From contig JALFBL010000107.1 of assembly GCA_022773395.1 (NCBI GenBank), forward strand, positions 1 through 32,571: a stretch of 32,571 bases of DNA, given 5' to 3'. The stretch comes from Prevotella sp. (GTDB lineage Bacteria > Bacteroidota > Bacteroidia > Bacteroidales > Bacteroidaceae). How positions within the stretch are numbered: position 1 is the first letter of the stretch; the number at the start of each line of letters is the position of its first letter. The position numbers and the translations under genes are program-made. Under the pieces are notes generated by a model. The model did not search any database, was not told the DNA's origin, and saw nothing but the letters and a program-made list of their open reading frames with translations. Shown here piece after piece: positions 1 through 7,747 of the stretch.

Positions 1-70
1 CGGGGACTTTTTTTCGGGAAAGGGCGATTTTTTTTCCACGGGGCGGGGGAAAGGGGGAAAAAAGGGGCGG
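1..70 (+). other. Low-complexity G-run stretch with a G-quadruplex-type motif
   Basis: The first 70 bases are runs of G separated by A or T runs. Bases 40-67 contain four runs of at least four G (40-43, 45-49, 53-57, 64-67) separated by loops of 1, 3 and 6 bases, which fits the standard intramolecular G-quadruplex pattern. The composition is unlike the rest of the window. It may be a real low-complexity intergenic element or a poor-quality contig edge. No gene overlaps it. Confidence 0.5.
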
Positions 71-466
71 AACACATTGTTATATATCGTGCGCGCGAGA
101 GACAGAAACGCACGGGAGGAAGGGAGGAAACCAACCGGGCATTCCCATTTGCATGCATTTACAGTACCCAAAAGTTAAAATGAGTTTTCTGCGGAAATTT
201 TCCTTCGATTTTCCGGCAATTCCATTCTGACACTTTGCCTTTACGTCATAACAGTAAAAGATTCCGGAGTATGGAACTGTTCCAAAAGCATCCCTTAGGT
301 TATTTATGAAACACTTCCTCTGTCTGAGCATCGAATGTATTTTCAACCCCTGAATCCACATTGAGTACAACGTGCCAATTCGTAAAATTGTCTGCCGACA
401 GGAAACTTCAGTTATATTAGTGTCTGCAAAACGACACAACAAAGATCATAAAAATCAGACTCTTTT
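71..466. other. Gene-free stretch upstream of the envelope cassette
   Basis: About 400 bases with no convincing gene. A 120-codon open frame exists on the minus strand (80-442), but its translation is rich in Cys, Met and Arg, has no recognisable motif, and I see no promoter or ribosome-binding signal for it, so I treat it as chance. No tRNA, repeat or terminator is obvious. It may be the tail of the preceding intergenic region. Confidence 0.4.
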
Positions 467-498
467 TTTGTTTATTACGCTCTTTTGCCGTAACTTTG
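467..498 (+). promoter_or_regulatory. Bacteroidota-type promoter of the envelope cassette
   Basis: TTTG at 467-470 and TAACTTTG at 491-498 are separated by 20 bases, matching the Bacteroidota -33/-7 consensus. The transcription start would fall at about 502-505, directly in front of the ATG at 506, so the mRNA would be leaderless or nearly so if that start codon is used. Confidence 0.7.
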
Positions 499-505
499 CA
501 GTCTT

Positions 506-2341
506 ATGAGAATGCTGAAAGCAGCAGAACGGTTATTAGATTTGTTTTTTGCGCCAATGAAGCACCATGGCGCTTTCTTCATTTTCATGTACGCATTGGG
601 ATTGGTGTGTACCTATACGGTTGTGCCGAACATCAAGGGTGCACACGCCTATCGACTGGCACCGCAGGAACTTTTCTTCGACGTTTATCTGCTGTGCATC
701 GTGCTGACGGTTCTGCCTGGGAAAATATCGAAATGGGTGAGAAGGGCATTTTATGTCCTCGCCTATGTCGTGGCCATCATCGACGTTTACTGTTTCGTGA
801 AATTCGACTCAACGCTCACACCCACCATGTTGCTTTTGGTAGGCGAGACCAACAGCAGGGAGGCTGGCGAATTTCTCAGTTCGTTTCTCACAGCCGACTT
901 GATATTCAGCAATTTAGGATGGGTACTGGCGGCACTCTTGACACACATTGTCTGGAGCGTTTGCCGAGCATTGGCACGCAGGTGGAAACGGGTCAGAGGA
1001 TGGCTGGCGGCACTGCCGCGCATTTCTACCGCCCACCCCTTGATGCGCCGTGCGCAGTCCATTGCCGGTGCCGTGCTGCTGGGATTGCTGGTTGCATCCG
1101 GAACGGAATGTTGGCCCAACAAGGTGGCTGTGCATCGACTGATGTCCTACAACAACATCGGCGAAGTGGAGCACGAACTCACCCAAAAAGGAAAAGGACA
1201 ATTATACCAGCCACTTTATCGACTGGCCTTCAGCATTTATGCCAATCGGCTGACGGCAAAGCAGGTGGACAAACTGATTGCAGGCATCGACAAGGTGAAG
1301 GTGGACAGTTGCACCTACCACAGCCCGAACATCGTGCTGATTATCGGCGAAAGCTACAACCGGCACCATGCGCAACTCTACGGCTACGACAAGAATACCA
1401 CGCCCAGACAAAGCCAACGAGCCAAGCGTGGAGAACTGATTCCCTACAGCGATGTGATTGCCCCCTGGAATCTCACCAGTTTTGTTTTCAAGCAACTGTT
1501 CTCGCTCCACACCGTGGGAGATTCCGGCGAATGGTGCGACTACCCCTTGTTTCCAGAACTGTTCCGAAAAGCAGGCTACCACGTAACCTTCCTCACCAAT
1601 CAGTATCTGCCGCAGGCCAAAGAGGCAGTGTATGATTTCAGCGGAGGTTTTTTCCTGAACAACCCCCAACTGAGCAACGCCATGTTTGACACGAGAAACG
1701 AGAGACTGCACTATTTTGACGAAGGACTGCTGAAGGAATACGACCGGCTGAAAGGAAAACGGAAAGACCGCAACCTGACGATTTTTCATCTGAAGGGGCA
1801 GCACGTGGACTACCGGACACGGTGTCCCAAATCGCAGCAGCACCTTACGAAAGACGACTACAACCGTCCGAAACTGAGCGACAAGGAGAAACAGATACTG
1901 GCCTATTACGACAACGCCATTCTATACAACGACTCGATCGTGAATCAGATCATCAGTCGGTTCGAGAACGAAGATGCCGTGGTAATCTATGTTCCCGACC
2001 ATGGAGAGGAGTGTTTCGACGGTGACATCCATTTCTACTGCCGCATGCACGGCACGGAAATCACCGCCCGGCTGGCGCGCGAAGAATTCGACATTCCCTT
2101 CTGGATTTACTGCTCGCGCACGTACAGGGCGAACCATCCCGAAACGTTCAGCCGCATCGTGCAGGCAAAGGACAGGAAATACATGACCGATGCCCTGCCC
2201 CACCTACTGCTCCATTTGGCCGGAATACATGCCAAAGAATACCGCGACGAACTGAACCTGCTGAGCCCCAACTACCGGGAGAACCGTCCACGGGTGATGA
2301 AAAACACCACGGACTATGACAAATTGGGTGTAAAACCCTGA
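506..2341 (+). CDS. Phosphoethanolamine transferase-like membrane enzyme (sulfatase fold)
   Basis: A 611-residue inner-membrane enzyme of the EptA/EptB-type phosphoethanolamine transferases, which move phosphoethanolamine from phosphatidylethanolamine to lipid A or envelope glycans. Several hydrophobic segments in the first ~200 residues look like the usual membrane domain. A periplasmic sulfatase-fold domain follows. The motif GESYNRHH (Ser283 in the place of the usual Thr nucleophile) leads into LYGY, and PDHGEE further on supplies metal ligands. The exact acceptor cannot be read from sequence. It is the first gene of a same-strand group with two acyltransferases (26 bases to the next). The start at 506 is almost at the predicted transcription start; ATG codons at 512 and 557 are alternatives, the last just before the first membrane helix. 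Family assignment is firm, substrate is not. Confidence 0.85.
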   Translation: MRMLKAAERLLDLFFAPMKHHGAFFIFMYALGLVCTYTVVPNIKGAHAYRLAPQELFFDVYLLCIVLTVLPGKISKWVRRAFYVLAYVVAIIDVYCFVKFDSTLTPTMLLLVGETNSREAGEFLSSFLTADLIFSNLGWVLAALLTHIVWSVCRALARRWKRVRGWLAALPRISTAHPLMRRAQSIAGAVLLGLLVASGTECWPNKVAVHRLMSYNNIGEVEHELTQKGKGQLYQPLYRLAFSIYANRLTAKQVDKLIAGIDKVKVDSCTYHSPNIVLIIGESYNRHHAQLYGYDKNTTPRQSQRAKRGELIPYSDVIAPWNLTSFVFKQLFSLHTVGDSGEWCDYPLFPELFRKAGYHVTFLTNQYLPQAKEAVYDFSGGFFLNNPQLSNAMFDTRNERLHYFDEGLLKEYDRLKGKRKDRNLTIFHLKGQHVDYRTRCPKSQQHLTKDDYNRPKLSDKEKQILAYYDNAILYNDSIVNQIISRFENEDAVVIYVPDHGEECFDGDIHFYCRMHGTEITARLAREEFDIPFWIYCSRTYRANHPETFSRIVQAKDRKYMTDALPHLLLHLAGIHAKEYRDELNLLSPNYRENRPRVMKNTTDYDKLGVKP

Positions 2342-2367
2342 ACAAACGATCAACAAACCGAACGGAT

Positions 2368-3447
2368 ATGACAAAAGACCTGTTGAGCCTTGCCGAATCG
2401 AAAGCGCTGCGCGGAATAGCGATACTGGGTATCGTGCTGCACAACTACTGCCATTTTTTGGGCTTTGCCGTGAAGGAAAACGAATATACGTTCCATGCAG
2501 ACAAGCCCATGCAACTGTGGGACAAGTGCCTGGCCTTGGACAAAGATTTCTTTGTCCACCTTCTCTCTTTTTTCGGACACTATGGTGTACCTGTATTCCT
2601 GTTTATCAGCGGTTTCGGACTGGTTGCAAAATACGAGAAAGGAGGAGCAGAAGAGGTGCCGACCGTCGCATTTGTCCGCTACCATTTCCTCAAGCTTTTC
2701 CGCCTGATGTTCATCGGCTATGGCGTATTCGTTGCCGTCTATTTCATGCGCGCCAACGATGGATGGGAAGTGTATGCGTGGGACAAGGTGCTGGCACAAC
2801 TCACCATGACGGCAAACATTGTCTTTGCCGAACCCAACCGCATCATCAAGCCCGGTCCCTACTGGTATTTCGGACTGATGCTCCAGCTCTACATTGTCTA
2901 TCGACTGTTGTTCTACCGTCATCGCACCCCCGGAGTGCTGCTGGCCATGATGGCTGGATGCTGGATGCTGCAAGTGGCGGCAACCGTGTGGAATCCCTTC
3001 GAGACTGACCTGCTGAACTATCTTCGCTACAATTTCGTGGGGGGCATCCTGCCCTTCGGCTTGGGAATCCTCTATGCAAGGCATGCACGGATGCAGGGAA
3101 AAACATTCCACACCCTGATGGCCGCCGTATCGGCCGTGGCAGTCTTTGCCGGCAGTTTCACACTGCACACATGGTTTTGGGTTCCCCTGTTCGTGACAAC
3201 AGGAGCCGTGGCCATCGTCAAACTGCTGCCGCAAGGCGTTCTCTCGGCCTGTGCCTGGATGGGCGGCGTTTCTTCGGCACTGTTCGTGATGCACCCCGTA
3301 ATGCGCGAAGTCATCATCGGGCACTACCGCCGTTTCGACATCTATACGGGTATTGCAGTCTATCTGCTTGCCGCCGTCTCTCTCTCTCTGCTGCTGCAAC
3401 ATGTGCTGAAGTTCGTTCCGGGTCCCCAACTGAAAAAAAACAGATAA
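2368..3447 (+). CDS. Acyltransferase-3 family membrane protein (first of a tandem pair)
   Basis: A 359-residue polytopic membrane protein of the acyltransferase-3 (OafA/NodX-like) family, whose members transfer acetyl or other acyl groups to exported glycans. The N-terminus has the family signature: LRGIAILGIVLHNYCH contains the Arg and the His expected near the first helix, and a glycine-rich FISGFGL segment lies in the next. About ten hydrophobic segments follow. It starts 26 bases after the phosphoethanolamine-transferase-like gene and ends 4 bases before a second member of the family, so the three are probably cotranscribed. The natural acceptor is unknown; from context it is probably a surface polysaccharide or lipid-linked glycan. 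Confidence 0.8.
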   Translation: MTKDLLSLAESKALRGIAILGIVLHNYCHFLGFAVKENEYTFHADKPMQLWDKCLALDKDFFVHLLSFFGHYGVPVFLFISGFGLVAKYEKGGAEEVPTVAFVRYHFLKLFRLMFIGYGVFVAVYFMRANDGWEVYAWDKVLAQLTMTANIVFAEPNRIIKPGPYWYFGLMLQLYIVYRLLFYRHRTPGVLLAMMAGCWMLQVAATVWNPFETDLLNYLRYNFVGGILPFGLGILYARHARMQGKTFHTLMAAVSAVAVFAGSFTLHTWFWVPLFVTTGAVAIVKLLPQGVLSACAWMGGVSSALFVMHPVMREVIIGHYRRFDIYTGIAVYLLAAVSLSLLLQHVLKFVPGPQLKKNR

Positions 3448-3451
3448 GCCT

Positions 3452-4501
3452 ATGGACACATTCCCTGCAAAAGAAGGCAGACTCTCCTTTTTCAAGACCC
3501 CCGTCGCGTTCAGCGATTTCAGCCAGTACCGCGCCCCACTGATGGGAGCAGCCATGCTGTTCGTGATGCTGTTTCACGTGCCCATGGGCAAGAGCGAACT
3601 GATGTATGGCGTGGTGCGTTGTGGAAACATCGGCGTAGATATGTTCCTGTTTCTCAGTGGCATCGGTCTTTGGTACGCATGGAGCAAGAATCCCTCGCTG
3701 AAGCATTTCTACTGGCGACGCTACATCCGCATCTATCCCGCATGGGTCGTCATGGCATCGCTCTATTACATTCCCGCCTACATCGGCCATCCCGGAGGCG
3801 GCTATAGTCCCGACATTGTGAATTTGGTGGCCAATATCACCGTGGGCTGGAGTTTCTGGCGCGTGGACGACCTTACCTTCTGGTTTGTTCCGGCCATCAT
3901 GGTGATGTATGTCCTCGCTCCGTTTTATATGCGGCTGACAACCCGATATCCTTCCTACAGGTGGATGCCTGTATTGGCCATGGTGTGGGCGGTCATGGTG
4001 CAATACATGCCACCGGTACATGCAACAGTAGGGCACGTGGAAATATTCTGGAGCCGCATCCCCATCTTTCTGTTAGGCATCAACTGCGGTGCCTGGGTGA
4101 AGGAAAAACGAACGCTGGAAGGAGCCGCCATGTGGTGGGTTCTGCTGCTTTTCGCCATGAGCATGGCCATGTGCATAGAGTTCGAAAACCACTGGCGCGG
4201 CCGTTTTCCACTGTTTCTCGAACGAATGGTTTATATTCCCTGCTGCATCACGGGCATGCTGCTGCTATGCCGCGGTTTCAGACGCTCGCCCCGGTGGGTG
4301 CTGAGAGTGCTGACCTTTGTGGGCGGCATCAGTCTTGAACTGTATCTCATCCACATTCAGTTCGTGCTGAAATACGTGCAGCCCTACCGTCTCGGCTACA
4401 CACTCACCGTGCTGGCCATGATGGCGGCAAGCATTCCCTTGGCGTGGCTGCTCAGCAGAATCGTAGAGCGCATCGTGCGGCAACTGCCCCAAAACCTATA
4501 A
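3452..4501 (+). CDS. Acyltransferase-3 family membrane protein (second of a tandem pair)
   Basis: A 349-residue multi-spanning protein of the same broad family as its upstream neighbour. An N-terminal helix holds LFVMLFHVPMG (conserved His), followed by DMFLFLSGIGLW, the usual second-helix motif, and an Arg-rich loop YWRRYIRIYP typical of the family. It is clearly diverged from the first copy, so the pair probably act on different positions or substrates and are not a recent duplication. The gene begins 4 bases after its neighbour and 18 bases before the UbiA-family gene, consistent with one operon. Acyl donor and acceptor cannot be deduced. Confidence 0.8.
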   Translation: MDTFPAKEGRLSFFKTPVAFSDFSQYRAPLMGAAMLFVMLFHVPMGKSELMYGVVRCGNIGVDMFLFLSGIGLWYAWSKNPSLKHFYWRRYIRIYPAWVVMASLYYIPAYIGHPGGGYSPDIVNLVANITVGWSFWRVDDLTFWFVPAIMVMYVLAPFYMRLTTRYPSYRWMPVLAMVWAVMVQYMPPVHATVGHVEIFWSRIPIFLLGINCGAWVKEKRTLEGAAMWWVLLLFAMSMAMCIEFENHWRGRFPLFLERMVYIPCCITGMLLLCRGFRRSPRWVLRVLTFVGGISLELYLIHIQFVLKYVQPYRLGYTLTVLAMMAASIPLAWLLSRIVERIVRQLPQNL

Positions 4502-4519
4502 AATGAGGAAAGGAACAAT

Positions 4520-5413
4520 ATGGAAAGAAATTCAGTAGAAGCCATCATCAAGGTGATTCGTCCCAAACAATGGATCAAGAACGTTTTTGTGCTGGTTCCC
4601 TTATTCTTCGGGGGGCGGATGCTCGATGGGGCAGAACTGCTTGCCGGCATCATCACCTTCTTTTCATTCAGTCTTGTTGCCTCGTCCATCTACTGTTTCA
4701 ACGACATTATCGATGTGGAAGCCGACCGCTGCCATCCCGTGAAATGCCGTCGCCCCATCGCTTCGGGAAAGGTAAGCCTGCCCGTGGCATACGCCTCGAT
4801 GGCTTTCTCGTTCATCACGGGCATGGTTCTTCTGCTCTTGTTGGGTCAACGAATGTGGCAGGTAGGCGGCATTTTGCTGTGCTATTATGCGTTGAACATC
4901 ATCTACTGTCTTCGGCTGAAGCAATATGCCATCGTTGACGTCTGCACGATTGCCTTCGGTTTCGTGCTGCGCCTGTTTGCCGGAGGATTTGCCACCGGCA
5001 TTGCCCTTAGCCAGTGGATTGTCATGATGACATTCCTCATCACGCTGTTCCTCTCTTTTGCCAAACGGCGCGACGACGTGCTGCGCATGGAGCAAACAGG
5101 AGAAGCGCCGCGCAAGAATACCATCCGCTACAACCTCACATTCATCAATCAGGCCATCACCATCACCGCTTCCGTCACATTGGTCTGCTACATCATGTAC
5201 ACCCTATCACCCGAGGTGGTGGCACGCACCCAGACGCACAACCTCTACCTCACCACCATCTTCGTATTGTTAGGATTGCTCCGCTACATCCAGCTAACAG
5301 TGGTGGACAAGCGGAGCGGCGACCCTACCCAAGTGATGCTGCGCGACAGATTCACCCAAATCATCGTGCTGCTTTGGGCATTGACTTTCTGGGTAATCAT
5401 TTATAATTCATAA
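4520..5413 (+). CDS. UbiA-family prenyltransferase, polyprenyl-phosphate phosphoribosyltransferase type
   Basis: A 297-residue integral membrane protein of the UbiA superfamily. The first Asp-rich motif NDIIDVEAD is followed by RCHPVKCRRPIASG, a pattern typical of the decaprenyl-phosphate phosphoribosyltransferase (DPPR synthase, Rv3806c-like) branch, not of quinone or heme prenyltransferases. The second conserved region reads YAIVDVCTIAFGFVLR. DPPR synthase joins phosphoribosyl pyrophosphate to a polyprenyl phosphate to make a lipid-linked ribose-5-phosphate, a precursor of lipid-linked pentose donors. An AGGAA-like sequence precedes the ATG. A HAD phosphatase follows after 116 bases and could remove the 5-phosphate. 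The subfamily is read from motifs; the product is inferred. Confidence 0.8.
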   Translation: MERNSVEAIIKVIRPKQWIKNVFVLVPLFFGGRMLDGAELLAGIITFFSFSLVASSIYCFNDIIDVEADRCHPVKCRRPIASGKVSLPVAYASMAFSFITGMVLLLLLGQRMWQVGGILLCYYALNIIYCLRLKQYAIVDVCTIAFGFVLRLFAGGFATGIALSQWIVMMTFLITLFLSFAKRRDDVLRMEQTGEAPRKNTIRYNLTFINQAITITASVTLVCYIMYTLSPEVVARTQTHNLYLTTIFVLLGLLRYIQLTVVDKRSGDPTQVMLRDRFTQIIVLLWALTFWVIIYNS

Positions 5414-5529
5414 TTCATACTACATAGATTACAATTCACAATTTAACGAATGAGTGGCAAACCATAAATTGAGCCTTACGCCATAAGGCATGGGGGAACA
5501 TACGGAATTGCAGCACACAAGAAAACTTC

Positions 5530-6162
5530 ATGAAAATATACGCATTCGACTTTGACGGAACGCTGACCACAAAAGACACGCTGATTGAGCTGATCCGGTT
5601 TGCCAAAGGCTCCAAAGGTCTTTGGGGATGCCTGCTTAAATACTCGCCGCTACTGGTATTGATGAAGCTGCATCTTTATTCCAATGCGAAAGCCAAGGAG
5701 AAAGTGTTCGCCCATTGTTTCAGTGGAATGTCCGTAGAGGATTTCGATGACATTTGCCAGAAATTTGCCAAAGAGCACACACAATTGCTGCGGCCGCAAG
5801 GTATGAGAAAAATCAGCAAGGCCATAGAAGAGGGAAGCAAAGTGGTGATTGTCAGTGCAAGCATCGACCGCTGGGTGAAACCTTTTTTCGTAAAGACGGG
5901 AAGCGGTGCAGACGGATGCCATATAACAGTTTGCGGAACGGAGGCAGAAGTGAAAGAAGGGAAACTGACCGGACGTTTTGCAACAGCCAACTGCCACGGG
6001 CAAGAGAAAGTGAACCGCTTGCTGCAACTGTTTCCAAACCGCAAGAGCTATCGTCTCATTGCTTTCGGTGACAGCCACGGCGACGCACAACTTTTAGACT
6101 ATGCCGATGAGGCCTATTACAAGCCATTCCGTGGCAAGCCCCTCAATTTTTCTTGTCCATAA
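5530..6162 (+). CDS. HAD-superfamily phosphatase (SerB-like, subfamily IB)
   Basis: A 210-residue soluble haloacid-dehalogenase phosphatase. Motif I is DFDGTLTTKDT near residue 7 (Asp nucleophile and acid/base Asp), motif II is VSASID, and motif IV is FGDSHGDAQLL near the C-terminus. The helical cap between motifs I and II fits HAD-IB enzymes such as SerB. Being downstream of a DPPR-synthase-like gene suggests it dephosphorylates a lipid-linked ribose 5-phosphate, but phosphoserine-type or other small phosphate esters are equally possible. Its last ~20 coding bases run into the 3' end of the convergent AraC-type gene; the family usually ends near KPFR, so the final residues are probably a read-through tail. 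Confidence 0.85.
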   Translation: MKIYAFDFDGTLTTKDTLIELIRFAKGSKGLWGCLLKYSPLLVLMKLHLYSNAKAKEKVFAHCFSGMSVEDFDDICQKFAKEHTQLLRPQGMRKISKAIEEGSKVVIVSASIDRWVKPFFVKTGSGADGCHITVCGTEAEVKEGKLTGRFATANCHGQEKVNRLLQLFPNRKSYRLIAFGDSHGDAQLLDYADEAYYKPFRGKPLNFSCP

Positions 6163-7063
6163 GTTCCAGTTCCACCTTGCCCTGCCTTATTTGCAGCGGA
6201 GTTCCGCCGAGATGTGTCTTGCAAAAGGCGTTCATACTCTGTTGCGAGGAAAATTTCAATCTGTCAGCCATATGTTCCAACGGCTCGTCCGTGTATTTCA
6301 GCCCTCTGTAGAGCACATTCGCCTTTTTCTTGATTGTCCATCTATTGTACGACTTTCCAAAAACGGTATTGAAATTGCGGATAAATGTGGAACGGCTCAT
6401 GTAAAGTCTTTCCGCCATCTGGTCGATGGTCAGAAAATCTTCGGAAAGGGCAGTTACCTTTTCAAAGAAAGAAGCGTTCGAAAGAGTCAACGGCATCAGA
6501 AATTCAACCAGCTCGTCCGTTTCGTAATATGCCTGCAACAACGCTTCCAATTCTCTCTGCTTCATGGCATGTATGTCACAGCAAAGCATCTGGTCTCTCA
6601 CATAAGTTTCCATCAGTTCTGCAAACTGGCAGATGGTGGGTTTCATTTCCATGGGCGAAATCGGGCAATCACACGGCACGTCTAACTGCATTTCTTTTGT
6701 CTCCACCGAATCGCCCGGACACACAGACGGAGGATACAGCCTGCTGTCGGAAACGATGTTAGAACAAAAATTCAGTCTATCGCCAATGATATACATGCAC
6801 AAGGAACGCCCGTCTTCCAGCATTTCCATTTCGTGAGTCATTCCCGATGGCAGCAGCACCATGTGGGAGGATGGCAAAATGAAAGAAGAAAATTTTTCGC
6901 CCGAAACTTTCAATTTCCCCATCAGCATGAAAACGATGGCCGAAAAGCGCGAATCCAACTTTTCCTTTTCCCCCCTATGACTTTCCATCATACTGAATCC
7001 GACAGGACTTTTTCCAATGAAATGAGGACACATGGCATGACGATTGAGATGCAATATTTCCAT
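6143..7063 (-). CDS. AraC-family transcriptional regulator
   Basis: A 306-residue regulator. The N-terminal half looks like a cupin-type sensing domain (hydrophobic strands around residues 35-100 with PSGMTHEMEM). The C-terminal ~100 residues carry the AraC double helix-turn-helix: AERLYMSRSTFIRNF is the first recognition unit, and the ADRLKFSSQQSMNAFCK segment with TPLQIRQGK is the second. It is convergent with and overlaps the HAD gene by 20 bases, so it is probably not part of that operon. It has its own promoter about 48 bases upstream. The signal it senses and its targets are unknown; the divergent ATPase remnant and the acyl-CoA synthetase are the nearest genes in the other direction. 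Confidence 0.85.
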   Translation of the reverse strand: MEILHLNRHAMCPHFIGKSPVGFSMMESHRGEKEKLDSRFSAIVFMLMGKLKVSGEKFSSFILPSSHMVLLPSGMTHEMEMLEDGRSLCMYIIGDRLNFCSNIVSDSRLYPPSVCPGDSVETKEMQLDVPCDCPISPMEMKPTICQFAELMETYVRDQMLCCDIHAMKQRELEALLQAYYETDELVEFLMPLTLSNASFFEKVTALSEDFLTIDQMAERLYMSRSTFIRNFNTVFGKSYNRWTIKKKANVLYRGLKYTDEPLEHMADRLKFSSQQSMNAFCKTHLGGTPLQIRQGKVELELMDKKN

Positions 7064-7110
7064 AAAAATTTCCTTTCAGGTGAATCTTCTGTTTTTAAAC
7101 AGAATTTTTA

Positions 7111-7142
7111 CAAAAATATTCATAAAATTCCAAAAGAACAAA
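7111..7142 (-). promoter_or_regulatory. Promoter of the AraC-type gene
   Basis: On the minus strand TTTG (complement of 7139-7142) and TATTTTTG (complement of 7111-7118) are separated by exactly 20 bases, matching the Bacteroidota consensus. The expected 5' leader is about 40 bases before the ATG at 7063. Confidence 0.6.
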
Positions 7143-7291
7143 CAAAAATGCATATTTTCCACTTCATTGATCCATTTTTCCCCAATACAGTTCTATTCAT
7201 TACCGCTTATTTTCCATTTTAGCAGATGAATATTCATACTCTATCAAGTAGATAAAAATTACTTTCTGACTGAAATTCTGCGAGGAAGACC

Positions 7292-7321
7292 TTGCTGTTT
7301 CAGAAAAAAAGCCTATCTTTG
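7292..7321 (+). promoter_or_regulatory. Promoter of the collapsed AAA-ATPase gene
   Basis: TTG at 7292-7294 and TATCTTTG at 7314-7321 are spaced as in Bacteroidota promoters. It lies ~95 bases upstream of the ATG of the ATPase remnant and so appears to be its surviving promoter. Confidence 0.55.
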
Positions 7322-7341
7322 CATAAGGCAGGCTGCGCTCG

Positions 7342-7368
7342 GCAAACTGAAAGTAAACTTTCCTTTGC
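7342..7368 (+). repeat. Inverted repeat in the leader of the ATPase remnant
   Basis: GCAAA (7342-7346) pairs with TTTGC (7364-7368) and GAAAGT (7349-7354) pairs with ACTTTC (7357-7362), leaving a two-base loop. The structure lies between the promoter and the start codon of the remnant. It may be a dispersed intergenic repeat of this genome or a leader hairpin. Confidence 0.5.
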
Positions 7369-7414
7369 ACTCACTGGCACAGCCTTTCTCAAAAGAACGA
7401 ACAACGGCAACGAT

Positions 7415-7644
7415 ATGAAATACCCCATTTGAAATAGAGGGATTCAAGAAAGTGCGAGAGGGCAGCTATGCCCGTGCAGATAAATAGAGTACAAGCTCAG
7501 CCGTCCGACTCCGAAGCCATTGCGCAGATCGAGAAGAAGGGCTACACCCGGGAGTACGGACAGGATAGCCGCCCTGTTTACCGCATAGGGCGTACATTCG
7601 GCACAAAGACGGAAACTGTGGGCGACCGGGCATGCGAGTGCTAA
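7415..7644 (+). pseudogene. Internally deleted AAA-ATPase / PD-(D/E)XK nuclease gene remnant
   Basis: Only the two ends of a gene normally over 500 codons survive. The start reads MKYPI, then a stop, then after a frame change at 7431 EIEGFKKVREGSYARADK. This matches the N-terminus of the Bacteroidota AAA-ATPase-like family (usual form: MKYPIGIQ-F-K-R--GY-YVDKT). From about 7507 a third segment reads DSEAIAQIEKKGYTREYG and continues to VYRIGRTF before a stop at 7642-7644. This matches the extreme C-terminus of the same family's PD-(D/E)XK domain (A-QI--KGY, then KIGV-F). Everything between, including the Walker motifs, is gone. It is non-functional, but promoter and leader remain. Assignment is by remembered family consensus. 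Confidence 0.75.
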
Positions 7645-7716
7645 GAGAAAACAGTTCACCCAAACCGTAAAAACGAGATTCTTTTAAGATTTACATACAA
7701 TTTCATCTAAAAGTTG

Positions 7717-7724
7717 TATATTTG
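7717..7724 (+). promoter_or_regulatory. -7 element of the acyl-CoA synthetase promoter
   Basis: TATATTTG fits TAnnTTTG and lies 23 bases before the ATG at 7748. No good TTTG is seen at the ideal -33 spacing, so the call rests on the -7 box alone. Confidence 0.5.
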
Positions 7725-7747
7725 CATCGACTTTAACCAAAACGCTT

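Noticed and set aside
80..442. 120-codon minus-strand open frame
   Set aside because: No motif, odd Cys/Met/Arg composition and no promoter; most likely chance.
496..1635. 379-codon frame overlapping the phosphoethanolamine-transferase-like gene
   Set aside because: Out-of-frame shadow rich in Arg, His and Gln; the overlapping 611-residue frame has the real motifs.
2350..3555. 401-codon minus-strand frame opposite the first acyltransferase
   Set aside because: Antisense shadow of a GC-biased coding region with His/Gln/Cys-rich translation and no domain.
5473..5489. GCCTTA/TAAGGC hairpin in the gap before the HAD gene as a terminator
   Set aside because: Only six pairs and no T tract; likely incidental.
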